Part shown: piece after piece, positions 44,184 to 55,049 of the stretch
Layout of the letters: the number at the start of each line of letters is the position of its first letter
Numbering within the stretch: position 1 is the stretch's first letter
Assembly (NCBI GenBank): GCA_947184155.2
Contig: CAMXCT020001115.1
Coordinates: forward strand, 109,323-173,322
Reading direction: 5' to 3'
DNA length: 64,000 nt
From: Cladocopium goreaui
Taxonomy: Eukaryota > Sar > Dinophyceae > Suessiales > Symbiodiniaceae
Notes under the pieces: generated by a model
The model's input: only the letters and a program-made list of their open reading frames with translations
Told to the model about the DNA's origin: nothing
Databases searched by the model: none
Program-made: the position numbers and the translations under genes

Positions 44184-45855
44184 TCAGATGAGATGAAATG
44201 TGGAGTGTGAAGAGTGCAGTGTGAAGTGTGGGGCGTGAAGAGTGCAGTGTGAAGTGTGAAGTTTGGAGTGTGAAGGAAGCAGTGAGAAGTGAGAAGTGTG
44301 AAGTGTGGAGTGAGAAGTTTGGAGTGCAAAGAGTGCAGTGTGAAGTGTGGAGTGTGAAGTTTGGAGTGTGAAGGAAGCAGTGACTAGTGAGAAGTGTGAA
44401 GTGTGGACTGTGAAGTGTGAAGTGTGAAATGTGGAGTGTGAAGTGTGAAGTGAGAAGTGTGAAGTGTGAAGTTTGGAGTGTGAAGGAAGCAGTGAGCAGT
44501 GAGAAGTGTGAACTGTGAAGTGTGAAGCGTGAAGTGTGGAGTGTGAAGTGCAAAGTGAGAAGTGTGAAGTGTGAAGTTTGGAGTGTGAAGGAAGCAGTGA
44601 GAAGTGTGAAGTGTGGACTGTGTGAAGTGAAAGTGGGAAGTGTGAAGTGTGAAGTTTGGAGTGTGAAGGAAGCAGTGAGAAGTGTGAAGTGTGGACTGTG
44701 AAGTGTGAAGTGTGAAGTGTGGAGTGTGAAGTGTGAAGTGAGTGAAGTGTGAAGTGTGAAGTGTGGAGTGTGGAAGTGTGTGAAGTGTGGAGTGGAGTGT
44801 GAAGGAAGCAGTGAGAAGTGAGAAGTGTGAAGTGTGGACTGTGAAGTGCGAAGTGAGAAGTGTGAAGTGGAGAAGTGTGGAGTGTGAAGTGTGAAGTGTG
44901 AAGTGTGAAGTGTGAAGTGTGAAGTGTGAAGTGCGAAGTGTGAAGTGTGGAGTGTGAAGTTTGGAGTGTGAAGGAAGCAGTGAGAAGTGTGAAGTGTGGA
45001 CTGTGAAGTGTGAAGTGTGAAGTGTGAAATGTGGAGTGTGAAGTGCGAAGTGAGAAGTGTGAAGTGTGAAGTTTGGAGTGTGAAGGAAGCAGTGAGCAGT
45101 GAGAAGTGTGAACTGTGAAGTGTGAAGCGTGAAGTGTGGAGTGTGAAGTGAAAAGTGAGAAGTGTGAAGTGTGAAGTTTGGAGTGTGAAGGAAGCAGTGA
45201 GAAGTGAGAAGTGTGAAGTGTGGACTGTGAAGTGTGAAGTGTGGAGTGTGGAGTGTGAAGTGCGAAGGGAGAAGTGTGAAGTGTGAAGTTTGGAGTGTGA
45301 AGGAAGCAGTGAGAAGTGAGAAGTGTGAAGTGTGGACTGTGAAGTGTGAAGTGTGGAGTGTGAAGTGGGAAGTGTGAAGTGAGAAGTGTGAAGTGTGAAG
45401 TGCGAAGTGAGAAGTGTGAAGTGAGAAGTGTGGAGTGTGAAGGAAGCAGTGAGAAGTGAGAAGTGTGAAGTGTGGACTGTGAAGTGCGGACTGTGAAGTG
45501 TGAAGTGTGGACTGTGAAGTGTGAAGTGTGAAGTGTGGACTGTGAAGTGTGGACTGTGAAGTGTGAAGTGTGAAGTGTGGACTGTGAAGTATGAAGTGTG
45601 AAGTGTGGAGTGTGAAGTGTGGAGTGTGAAGTTTGGAGTGTGAAGTGTGAAGTGTGAAGGAAGCAGTGGGAAGTGAGAAGTGTGAACTGTGAAGTGTGGA
45701 GTGTGAAGTGTGAAGTGTGGAGTGCGAAGAGCGCAGTGTGAAGTGTGAAGTGTGAGGTTTGGAGTGTGAAGGAAGCAGTGAGAAGTGTGAAGTGTGAAGT
45801 GTGGAGTGTGAAGTTTGGAGTTCGAAGAGTGCAGTGTGAAGTGTGGAGTGTGAAG
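44184..45855. repeat. 7-bp satellite (AAGTGTG) with a higher-order marker
   Basis: About 1.7 kb of AAGTGTG/GAGTGTG heptamers. A GGAAGCAGTGA marker recurs about 13 times at irregular 80-220-base spacing, showing a higher-order structure. On the minus strand the heptamer reads as (TLHTSHF)n and produces 507- and 585-codon frames, which are repeat artefacts. Confidence 0.95.
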
Positions 45856-46444
45856 ACTTTGCTTCGTCTCTCGCTGAAAAAAAAGCCGCCTGTCGAGGGA
45901 AGGACACGGTCGGGACAGGTTGTCTTCGAACTATAGGTCATTTATTGTTGGGAAACTTCCGCCGCCGGCTTGCCCGGGTCTATGTTAGTCATTTCAAAGT
46001 TTTGGGCGTTTAGCTGGAGATTATCCTCGGCATCTATGCTGGACATCAGTCATGGCTTTTCGGGAGCAATGATAGATGACAAGCTTCGAAGTTTGTCCCG
46101 GTTTTGGGACGCGAGATGACTCCAACCTTTTGCAGATCATAGCATCATCATGGAAGGAGATGTGTTTTCAGAAGGTGAGAAAGATCACCGGTGAAAAGTC
46201 CGGCTATGCCAGAAGGGGAGCTTGTGACACTAGACTACACTGCATTGCTGCGTTGGCGGAATGCAAAACCACATCGAACTGACAAGACTAGCCTCAAGTC
46301 AGCCACTAAGCTCGAACTCCATGAATTTGGTGATTTCACCGGCATTTGTTTCCTGTCATGTTACGCAATCCACACTTGTCATGTACCAACTGCATCACCA
46401 GACCTCCCAGCCTTTGCTGAGCACGAGCACATCTAGCAACAGAG

Positions 46445-46650
46445 CATGATTGCTGCAAATGAGATGCCATCGCTTCGCTGTGCTTCTCAGTTTGGTAGGA
46501 CTGCAGCTGCTCCTTGGAGAGAATGAGGGAAGCCGTCGCATGGTAGGGGCAGCCATCATGCAGGAAGGTTTGCAGGACGTCACAGAGCTTGCATTATCAC
46601 ACGGTCCGAACGCATTCCACACATTCCCACTCAAACGAATTTTGAAGGGT
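46445..46650 (+). CDS. Open frame, product unknown
   Basis: A 67-codon frame with GENEGSRRMVGAAIMQEGLQ and DVTELALSHGPNAFHTFP, which looks protein-like. It might be an upstream exon of the CRY-DASH gene (transit-peptide region) or unrelated. No motif. Confidence 0.25.
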
Positions 46651-46757
46651 TGACTTTGTTGCCTTTGTTGCCTTTGTTGCCTTTTTTTGACTTTGTTGAC
46701 TTTGTTGCCTTTGTTGTCTTTGTTGATTTTGTTGACTTTGTTGACTTTGTTGACTTG
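46648..46757. repeat. 9-bp tandem repeat (TTTGTTGAC/TTTGTTGCC)
   Basis: About twelve 9-base units. The period is a multiple of three, so one frame reads as a (DFV)n type repeat, but it lies outside any recognised exon. Confidence 0.9.
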
Positions 46758-47065
46758 CCAGTCTTTTCTAGTGACAGCCTCACAGGTCTTCCCAAAGTTT
46801 CAAGTGACCTGCACTTCTGGATCCGTTCCCAGGTTGCAGCCTTCAGTTGATTGCATGGCCATCATGCGCAACCGCTGGGCGCGCACATCTCCAGGCCTTC
46901 AGGGATCAAGATGGGAAGGATACCGGGTATCCGACCAAGAGACAGGCCTGCCAGAAATCAGCACCTCACAATATAGAGATGAATCATGATGAATCATGAT
47001 TCAACAAGTTTCTCCAAACATACTTAAACAAATCTTGAACAGACAGCATATTTTCCCTGCCAGGT

Positions 47066-47207
47066 GACGGTCCGGTTGCGTCCTCGGTGATTCTCTGGCT
47101 CCGCAACGAGCTCCGGCTCCACGACAATCCCCTGCTGCAACAGGGCCTGGAACGAGTGGCACAGGGAGCTCAGAGCCTGCAGCTGGTGGTGTGTCCCTTG
47201 GCGCATG
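47066..47207 (+). CDS. CRY-DASH exon: photolyase N-terminal strand and helix
   Basis: Follows CCTGCCAG and reads [20 protein letters not shown] and then [10 protein letters not shown]. Arg-Asn-Glu-Leu-Arg-Leu-His-Asp-Asn is the hallmark first motif of the family. The donor near 47205-47208 is non-consensus; the frame meets a stop soon after, so splicing is required. Confidence 0.85.
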
Positions 47208-50200
47208 TTTTTTGAAAACCAGATTGAGCCCAGGTTGAGTAGTTAAGCACTTGTTAAGCAGTTGTTGAGCAACTGGTATATTTCTCGAGTTCTGTGATCT
47301 TGACATGACACAAAGCCTCGCAGCTGACCCTCGGAAAGATTGCTGAAAACATGTTCTAAGATGATGTTCATATATTTTCATAATTTTCGTGAGACCCTGA
47401 GAATCAGGACACGGATCTGAACTCCGCAAGCTCCAGCCGAGGCTTGGATCCAGCGGAGTACAGCAGTCGGACCAGCTTTGGCAGCCCCAAGGCGATCACC
47501 ATCAGTATTAGCAAGCATCATCTTCATTAATAATGATAGATTATGATGATTTATGTAATATGTCATTAACAATCATCAATATGTAATAGCCGTCGTCGTC
47601 GTCATCATCATCATCATCAGCGGCAAGAAGTGATGCTAACAGTCGTTGAATATAATCATGATGATGACAAAAAAAGACAACCACAAAATAACCATCGTTT
47701 GTTTGGCCATTGTTTGGCCATTGTTTCCATTGTTTGCCCACTGAACTCCTGGTGCTCCGTGAGGTTGGGGAGCTGCGCAAGCGCTTTCTGCAGGAGTCCT
47801 TGCTGGATCTGCAGAAGAGCGTAGTCACTTGCCGAAGACGTCCGGCACTTTGGGAAATACAAATGCGGCGGTCAACACCAAATATCCATAAACATTTCCA
47901 GTCATCTCCCTGTGCGAAATTGGAGTCTAATATATTCCAACCATGGCTGGAGCAGCTGAGCCAGGTCATCTCCAAACAAAGGGCCGTATGTTGGCATGTA
48001 TTTGGTCATGGACATCCTCTGGGCCTAGCTCTTTGGTCCTGTGTGCTTCATTCAACTTGGAAGATTTGCTGCATCTCTAATCCTTCCCAGTGTTCTGCGG
48101 CTCTGCATGTGTGGATTTGAAGCATTTCATTTTGGCTGCCCTGCTCCTCGTGAATACTTGTCAATCAAATCCTTGCCTTTGACCTAGATGGACAAGTGTT
48201 GGTAAAGCTATACTTTCAGTGCCTTGGACGGGACTTTCATTCTCTTTACACCCTCAAAGTTAAAACACTGCATCCTAATCTCCTAATGTACGTTTGCCCT
48301 CAGCTTGAACACTATCACACGGTCAGTCGCCAGAAAGTCTAAGTTTTTCCCAAAAAACGAACCAAGTCTAAATTTTTACCAGTCCTTGATGACTTTTTAT
48401 CTTTGGACCCCAAGGCAGCCCGAGGCTCGCGGCTGCTGGTGCGCTGCCAGGCTCCCGAGGAGTTGCTGCCCAGCTTGGCGCGCGAAAACTCGGTGGGCTC
48501 CCATGGATGCCATGGGTTGATGAAAAAAATGGATAGTTGAGATACCCCAAACCACATCCTTTTCCCCATCTCATGGGATGACTTGGAAATTCATTGGAAT
48601 ATATGGGATATATGAGATAGAACCAGCAATGCAGGGATTTGGGTGTTCTTGAAAATGGGTACCCAAAGATGTTCCTCTTTTTGTGGAAAATGTATATAAA
48701 TGATGATTAGCCATGACATTTTGGGATTATCTATTTTCAGACAAAACCAGTGGGTTACCAGGTCTAGATCATGGGAGTACCGGAAAGTGGGGCTGATGTT
48801 TTCTTTGGTGTTGTTCTTGGATGTTTATGGAAGATGAGAGGTGGGAAAAGGCAATCTGGATGATTCTCAGCAGTCATCCTACATCGGTCAGAGTGGTCTT
48901 AGATGGTCTTAGGACTATCCCCTAGATTTGTGTCCAGATTGGATGCAGCGTACTGCCAGTTCTTTGGCTGGCACAGAGCCACGACGCTGGCAGGTGGTCT
49001 TGGTGACGGGACAAGTCTGCTCTGAGGAGAGCAGCGGGACCATTTGCGACCGATGGAGGGGCTCATTGTTTGTATATTTCAAAATGCATGAAGATGTACA
49101 TACCCACAATAAAGCATTGCATCCAAGACAAACGTCACAAACATGTCAATCTTATCAGATCTTATCGGATCTTGTCAGATCTTAACGCATTAGATTTCCT
49201 GCTACAGGAGCGTGCTGCGGAGCGGCGCGTAAGCAAAGCCTTGCAGCAAGTGCCTGGTGCACGGCTGGAAGTCGTTCCTGCAGCAGGTGGATTGCCAGGA
49301 TTGCGGTGGAGATCCAATGGTAGAAACTTTTTCTGAGATCCTTTTATCAAGATTTACGCCCGTGTTGTTGATAAATCAACTAGATATTGTAATATGCCCC
49401 TTGCAATGTGCTTCAACTAGCAAAGAATTTGCATGCCCACACATTGTCGATGCCACTAATGCAGTTGACACTGCTTGAGCAATCGATCATCACCTTGGTT
49501 CAGTGCAGGGTTCGAGTTCGAGTTTCAAAACAAAGTTCGTAGCAGAGACACAGTTGCGACGACTCTGGAGGTATCACAGATTTGGTTGGGCCACCAGAAC
49601 TTGCAAGAGTGGGTGTGCCAAGTGCAGCCAGCTTCCCTGTGAACTTCCAGCATTTCTTTCAACCTTTGCGCCGCTTGGTTTGCTTGGTAATAGAGCAAGT
49701 GGATGATCAAAACTTTTGGGACAGAAGGGAATTATGTCAAAGTGAGGTTCTCCCGACTTTCCACAAATGGGGCTGAATTGCCCATGTTGTCTCAGAGTTT
49801 CTGTGAAGCTCTTCCGGCATCATCCGATTAATATCCGGCTGGCTCAGGACCTTACTTGCTGGAAATCTGTGACTTGCCACTTGTTCAGCTGGCCAGTGGG
49901 TGTGTACGGAATGACTCCGTGATCTTTTTTCATGTGGAGTTCCCAGGAGGGCCGCCTGTTCATGGCAGATCTGCAGTAGCCATTGTTGAATGTATCAAGT
50001 GTCTTGCTTGGAGACCAGCTCTCAGGCGTCCCTTTCCTGTTTCATACGCCTGGCTTCCCATCTCCAATGCTTGTGTCCATGAGCAGGGGAACATCACCAT
50101 CTAAACCACAACCAAGACCACCAACACCAAGACAGCTACACCCCGGTGGGCAGGTGATGAAGGTCTCAGTGAAGCACCGTCGCGCTTGCCGCCGCCCTTA

Positions 50201-50320
50201 GTGGAAGATCTGGAAAATGACATGCAGCTGACCGAAGCGCAAAGCAGCACGGACATCAGAGGCAGCTTGGAGAAGATATGCATGGAAGTCGCGGCCCAAA
50301 ACTCAAGATTAAGATTTTGA

Positions 50321-50354
<34 letters not shown>

Positions 50355-53300
50355 GATGATGATGATGATGGTTTTTGTATTCTTACACCCGTTTACTTTG
50401 TTCACTTATTGTTCACTTAAGCCGATGCGTTGAGTCTTCCTTGTTTTACCTGTGATGAGTTGTTTCGAACCTTTCGATCGATGATGAAGTATGAAGAGGA
50501 TTGCAAAAGTAGACCCTCCCAAAGAGCTTGACATTGTTGACATACATATCATGCGTTTGTTTGGCCTTTACTCTGGCGGATTCTTTTCAGCTATTTCACC
50601 CTTTGCAGGTGGGGAGACTGCTGGTTGGCAGCGGATGAATGTCTGGCTTGATGCTGGCTTGCACAGCTACAAGCACACCTTTCGACGACTGAAAGGCTAC
50701 AACTGCATAGAATCTCGAACTTTGATATCAAGCATCACAAGAAGTGTTTCAATGCACGACGAATGATGACTTGCAACGTAGAATATACAAAAACACTTGT
50801 AGATCTGTTCAACCTCAATGGTGATGTAGCATGAAGATGACACATGGAAGGATGCAGAGATCCACCCAGCCTTTCTTTCCAGATTTCTGCTGCCAAGAGT
50901 TGTCCTGATAAACCCTGGAAACGTCTCGGTTCCCACGAGAGGCGACTACTCTTCGCGCTTGTCGCCGCACTTGGCGTACGGCTGTATCTCACCAAGACGT
51001 TTGGTGAAGGAGGCACAGCAGTTCAAGGATGTTCAATCAAAGAGTGTTTGTTGGTGCAAGTCAATCATGGACATTCTTTATCATCTTTATCCGACGATGA
51101 AAATGATTGCACTACCGTTTCACCCCAGGCTTTGCTTCGGAGCACCAGGCCTTCACCTCATGTGGCGCGGTGGTGATGTTTGGATGGGACCGAGCTAGCC
51201 TGGCTGCCCTGGACTTGGGTGATTTGGGGCTCATGCATCATGACGTTTGAATATGAAACCCAAGAATGTCCATACAGAGGAAAGTCCTTTTCTGCTTCTT
51301 TAACTTTGAGGGTCTATGTCCTATCGTCTTCGGGGATGTAATTCTTGCTTCCTGACTTTAAGATCAACAAGAAAGCAAGCAGTTCAGGTACAGATTCCTG
51401 CATTGTTCAAATGAACTGCAGTAATGGATCTGCCAAGCTGCTTGGAAAGGTGATGCCCTCAGCCCTCAACATCCCCAAATTGACACAAGGATGGAACTCT
51501 CCAGTACCTTCCGCAGCCTGTCGATTCAGAATATTGATAAGTGAATGGGTTGGCCTTTCGAAGCTTTGGAGAAGATGCAACAAATTCATGGGCAAAAAAA
51601 TTGCCTTCAAAATGATATAGATGGAATAATTTTCAATGAAGCTGTGTTTGCGTTGTTGATTGGAAGCGGGGTCATTCAGCAATCAAGGTGGACCATTTTG
51701 TCTACGAGATGTGTTGGCGGGACTTCTTTCGACACACCTCAGCTCCTTGACGGAAATTCAACGTGTCGATTCTGCTGCGGATCAGCATCATTGCCAGATT
51801 TTGAATCTGACAGGAGATTCAAGAAAGGTATGAAGTTTGTTTGGGTGAAAGACTCCTTTCACCAGTTGGAATTTGATCTATGTTTTGTGCTGCCGAGTTG
51901 CTGATGCTGTATCAGCTCCTCATGGTACCAAGATCTGAGGCCCTCTGGGGGAATCAGATCTTCCGCGTCGAAGGTCCTGGTGGAGGATCCGGCCAGTGGC
52001 GTCGCGACCCAGTGGCTGAGAGGATCAAGGGCAGCTGTGGGTCCCAAGAATCGACATTCAAAATCTGGAAAGTCATCCTGAAAGGTCTTTCGAAGTGAGG
52101 TTGGGGTGACTTCAGTACTTTTCCGAAACTGGTTTGCAAGAAATCTGTACTTGTCGTCAGGAGATGGAAAGAGGGTTCCACTGGGGTACCTTTGGTCGAT
52201 GCCGCAATGCGAGAGTTGCTGGCAACTGGCTACATGGGCAACCTTGCAAGGCAAGGAGGTATTTGGATACCGACAACACGGGTATTCCCAAGGGAAAGAA
52301 TGGAACAGACTTCATGGGGTTCACATGGATTCACCAAGTCATACTAAGTACTAAAATGAGCATGATTTCTTCTCATAGGATGAAGCCGCACCAGCCGGTC
52401 CGCATTGATAGCAATCATGCAAGCATGGCTTTGAGTATATCCACAGACCTTTCCTAGCCATTGAAGCAGTGCAAGACAAAACATCAAAAGCCAGTCAAAC
52501 TAGGGTTGATCTTCTCTTTCGGTGCGGCTTAAGCAGACTAAAGACAGGTGTAATTAAATTCCACTCCGATAGGATTGCTTCAAACAGAATCAGCAACAAA
52601 AGCTTGGTTGATCATTGATCATCAGAGATTGCCCTTCAAAATGTGCAAGTTCAAATGAATTCTTTGGATGGGCCAGCCTCCACTAGGTCCTTTAAGTCCC
52701 AAAGCTGGTTCGTTGCAGGCAGTTCGTTGCAGCTTTTCTGATCGAAGCTTGGATCAATTTCTTTGGTCAACTGTCAAAAGTGGACAAGGTTTGAGCAGTA
52801 CCAAATCTTGTCGGATTTTCTAGTCCTAGACAGAATTTTGCACTTTGAACATCCCATTTTTTGACCTGTCAAAAAATCATGGCGACATCTTTGTGAATCG
52901 TCGAATTGGAAACTGGGTGAATCTCACGGGATCACCGTGTTGGACCTGGACCGAGGAGGATCTGCAGATCGACTGGCGCGTGGGCGCAGATTGGTTTGAG
53001 GTCCGCATCGCTGTGGGTCCATACGAAATGGCTAAGGATGGGAAAGGATTGGAATGTCATGTAAAAGAGGTCTTGAAAACATTGAAAACCTACAATTACA
53101 TACAATTTCCGTAATAATCGTTTATCACCTCTTCGTCTTCCGATTTTTATCTTGATGTTCAGTTTTCCCGTGGCTCACATATGAGGCCACACTGGTGGAC
53201 TACGATGTACACAGCAACTGGGGCCAGTGGGCTCGCTCGGCAGGTGCCACACACAAGGGATCTGGACATTGGATTTGACAGTAGGGTGTTTCCCCAAACA

Positions 53301-53890
53301 GGAACCATTTTGCTCTGAATTAGATGTGCTTAACATGTTTAAAAACACCAAAATTCCAGAAATCCATGTGATTCCAAGTCTCACAGTTCCCTTACTTTCC
53401 CATGTGGATTCCACTGCAGCATCCTCAGGTGTGGTCCCCACCACCGATGCCAAGCGGAACCGCGTGGGCGGCACCCGATACTACGACTTGGCATTGCAGT
53501 GTCCATAAGTCAAGGAGTACGTGAGGCTGGAGTGGGTCAATGGCAACCGCAGGTTGGGAGATCTGATGAGATCTGAACCTTGGAATCCAACCTGGGAATG
53601 TGAAGATTGCTAGCGATTGCGTCAAGTTGTAGACCGAACACCTGATGTTGGACGTGTGTTTCTGACCCACCGGCTTGAAGCCTTTGGTACATTTGGAATC
53701 ATTTGGAAACTCTCCCCCCAGCGCATCCAGATTGGTTCAGAGCCACAAGCTGTGAAGAGATCCCTGGGAGGATAGGTGAGGATATGACTATGTTGCCCAC
53801 AGGCATTGGCTCCCCGAGTTGAAAGAGGTCACAGATGAGGAGCCAGAGAAACTATTCACAAGAGTCTGGAAGTGGTCATTGGGTCCACAA
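47066..53890 (+). CDS. Cryptochrome/photolyase of the CRY-DASH type (whole locus, ~15 exons)
   Basis: Exon translations, read in order, follow the CRY-DASH fold from the N-terminal alpha/beta antenna domain ([17 protein letters not shown]) through the FAD domain ([54 protein letters not shown]) to the WLPEL segment near the C-terminus. The family binds FAD and often a folate antenna, and acts as a blue-light sensor or in repair of pyrimidine dimers. The Asn-Trp-Gly-x-Trp flavin region is present. Introns are 100-900 bases; at least one GC donor is used. An in-frame TAA (53506-53508) is the main defect. The first exon with the start codon and any plastid-targeting region were not found. Individual exons are listed below. 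Confidence 0.85.
47437..47491 (+). CDS. CRY-DASH exon: 'DP..F..TSFG.PK' motif
   Basis: Bounded by AGCTCCAG and a GCGATC donor; reads [18 protein letters not shown]. It corresponds to the Phe-Asp-Pro-Arg...Phe-Gly-Phe-Pro-Lys loop typical of CRY-DASH and absent from class I photolyases. Confidence 0.75.
47590..47620. repeat. ATC/GTC microsatellite in a CRY-DASH intron
   Basis: CGTCGTCGTCATCATCATC in the intron between the second and third recognised exons. Confidence 0.9.
47764..47820 (+). CDS. CRY-DASH exon: 'FLLESV.DLR' helix
   Basis: Reads [19 protein letters not shown] and ends at GTAGTC. It matches the helix that follows the PKTG loop in CRY-DASH. Confidence 0.75.
48415..48490 (+). CDS. 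CRY-DASH exon: 'GS.LLVR.G.PEE.L' segment
   Basis: Reads [20 protein letters not shown] then ARE. This is the Gly-Ser-x-Leu-x-Val-Arg...Pro-Glu segment of the antenna domain. Exon edges are approximate (acceptor CAAGGCAG; donor after GCGCGCGAA). Confidence 0.75.
48994..49029 (+). CDS. CRY-DASH microexon (12 codons)
   Basis: After CTGGCAG it reads [12 protein letters not shown] in phase 0. It corresponds to the beta-strand and Glu-x-x-Ser/Cys-Glu-Glu motif before the next helix. Confidence 0.6.
49208..49270 (+). CDS. CRY-DASH exon: antenna-domain helix
   Basis: After GCTACAG it reads [20 protein letters not shown], matching the 'EE...E..V..AL' helix that follows the preceding microexon. The 3' edge is not fixed. 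Confidence 0.65.
50317..50372. repeat. GAT/GGT microsatellite in a CRY-DASH intron
   Basis: GATGATGATG, then GGTGGTGGTG, then GATGATGATG upstream of the 'GGET' exon. Confidence 0.9.
50591..50697 (+). CDS. CRY-DASH exon: 'F.GGE..A..RL..W' segment
   Basis: After TTCTTTTCAG it reads [19 protein letters not shown] and [12 protein letters not shown]. The Phe-x-Gly-Gly-Glu-Thr-Ala motif and the Tyr-Lys-x-Thr-Arg helix lead into the FAD domain. The donor is just after CTGAAAG. Confidence 0.8.
50939..51027 (+). CDS. CRY-DASH exon: FAD-binding 'DYSS.LSP.L..G.LSPR'
   Basis: Reads [19 protein letters not shown] then RLVKEAQQF. Ser-Ser-x-Leu-Ser-Pro...Gly-Cys-Ile-Ser-Pro-Arg is the FAD phosphate- and adenine-binding motif of photolyases and cryptochromes. 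Confidence 0.85.
51130..51172 (+). CDS. Possible CRY-DASH exon: 'L.WRD' core
   Basis: Reads PGLHLMWRG in the region where the family has a conserved Leu-x-Trp-Arg-Asp. Short and only partly convincing; splice sites were not seen. Confidence 0.35.
51958..52029 (+). CDS. CRY-DASH exon: 'IF...GP.G...QW..DP'
   Basis: After GGAATCAG it reads [20 protein letters not shown] then ERIK. It matches the surface segment preceding the 'RW..G.TG.P.VDA' motif. Confidence 0.75.
52161..52250 (+). CDS. CRY-DASH exon: 'TG.P.VDA.MREL..TGYM.N'
   Basis: Starts after TTGTCGTCAG, reads [19 protein letters not shown] and [11 protein letters not shown], and ends at CAAG|GCAAGG, a GC donor of the kind common in dinoflagellates. 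This is the most conserved stretch of the family. Confidence 0.9.
52945..53000 (+). CDS. CRY-DASH exon: 'DWR.GADWFE'
   Basis: Reads [17 protein letters not shown] and ends at GTCCGC. Directly upstream and out of frame is VLDLDR, which resembles the expected 'FLVLDLG' text, so a one-base indel here is possible. Confidence 0.8.
53186..53243 (+). CDS. CRY-DASH exon: '[18 protein letters not shown]'
   Basis: Joins in phase after WFE and ends at CAG|GTGCCA. It holds the Asp-Tyr-Asp...Asn-Trp-Gly-x-Trp motif around the flavin. Acceptor ATATGAG. Confidence 0.85.
53432..53540 (+). CDS. CRY-DASH exon with in-frame TAA
   Basis: After CATCCTCAG it reads [19 protein letters not shown], then DLALQCP, TAA (53506-53508), and in the same frame VKEYVRLEW. 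Similarity to the family continues on both sides of the stop with no room for an intron. Either the gene is broken here or the base calls are wrong. Confidence 0.75.
53803..53890 (+). CDS. CRY-DASH C-terminal exon: 'WLPEL'
   Basis: After TTGCCCACAG it reads [20 protein letters not shown]. The Trp-x-Pro-Glu-Leu motif follows 'EYVR.W' in the family, so this joins the previous exon. The end of the gene was not located. Confidence 0.7.
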
Positions 53891-54215
53891 AGGTCTTGTT
53901 TCGAAAACAAGCAAGAAATGGAATGATGATTAATGATTTTAATTGGTGAAACTACCAAATGGTCAGGGTTTTCTTCCCCATAATGATGGGACACGAATCA
54001 GCCGCAGGAGCTGTTTGCTCCTTGGATGGCTGGGAAAGCGCTTCCAGGTGGCTCGGCCCAGCTCTGGTTGGTCACTTTGCCCAATGAGTTGTGACCAACT
54101 CTACTTGTTTCCCTTGAGGCTATGCCACACCGTTGGTGTCCTCTAAGTTGAAGCACTATTTTGAATCCGTGGGTACCAGGCGGGGCACTAAGTCTTTGGT
54201 GCGGGGAATGGGAAG

Positions 54216-54425
54216 ATGAAGATTGACAAGTTTCAAAAGGTTTGCGACATTTATCGACGTTGGCGACCACGACAGTTTGCCCGCGTCTTCAAAATGCCAC
54301 GACTTGGTGGGTGTCAAAGTTTGATCCCAGGAACAGTCCTTGAAGCTACTGTATCCAACTGCACCCGGCCAGGCCTCCGAAAGGTGGAAGGGGTAAAGGC
54401 AAAGGTCGAGGTGGGAAGCTCCTGA
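54216..54425 (+). CDS. Unidentified basic ORF, 69 codons
   Basis: Reads MKIDKFQKVCDIYRRWRPRQ, then FARVFKMPRLGGCQSLIPGT. It starts with ATG and is basic. It could be an exon between the CRY-DASH and ankyrin genes. The minus strand is also open over the region. No family is recognised. Confidence 0.3.
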   Translation: MKIDKFQKVCDIYRRWRPRQFARVFKMPRLGGCQSLIPGTVLEATVSNCTRPGLRKVEGVKAKVEVGSS

Positions 54426-54759
54426 CAGTTGCAGTGCCACACTTGCGGATGTTTTCAGATATCTGAAATTCAGATTTGAAAATCCACAGTGAGTCAGTGT
54501 GCCAGTTTGCTTGTAAAGCGTGATGATCATGCAGTTTGAAATTGCTGCCGTGAATGGTGCCTTGTTCCGTTTACCCTTTCTTTGGAATATATGCGAGACC
54601 ATTTCTGAGGAAGTTGTCCATTTTTCTCTCCTTTTCTCAGCATTGTCCCCTGAGATTGGAGACAATCAGCCAACTACGATACATATAATACATGTCTGCA
54701 AGAGTTGGTTCCACGTACTTTGCGACCATTTCTCATGTTTGTTGAAACCACATTCTCAG

Positions 54760-54900
54760 ATATCAAGCGCCAAACAAGCAAAGATTTCCACACCAACGTA
54801 GGACCCATAGAACCACTGCACCTCCATGACAGGGCGAAAGTAGATGCCTGGTTCCACGAGAACTTTGTACATAAGGAGGCGGAGCTCCAGGATAGTCTGG
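54760..54900 (+). CDS. Exon-like island, weakly acyltransferase-like
   Basis: One frame reads VGPIEPLHLHDRAKVDAWFH, then ENFVHKEAELQDSL. The 'W...F..K...L' helix faintly recalls the C-terminal part of lysophospholipid acyltransferases (AGPAT-like), but no HxxxxD motif is visible here. The product is best left unknown. Confidence 0.25.
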
Positions 54901-55049
54901 GCCTGGTGAAATGGCAACAACCATCACTCGGCGAATGTATTGAAGCAACGCTTCGTATACGAAACATGTGTTGCATCATGTTTCATCATTCCCTTGCAAT
55001 AGAGCTGAAAACATGAGGGGGGCTGCATTTAGCTTTTCCATTTCGGCCT

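Noticed and set aside
44184..45941. 585- and 507-codon minus frames of Thr-Leu-His-Thr-Ser-His-Phe repeats
   Set aside because: The 7-bp satellite reads through in several frames at once; the protein is a repeat artefact.
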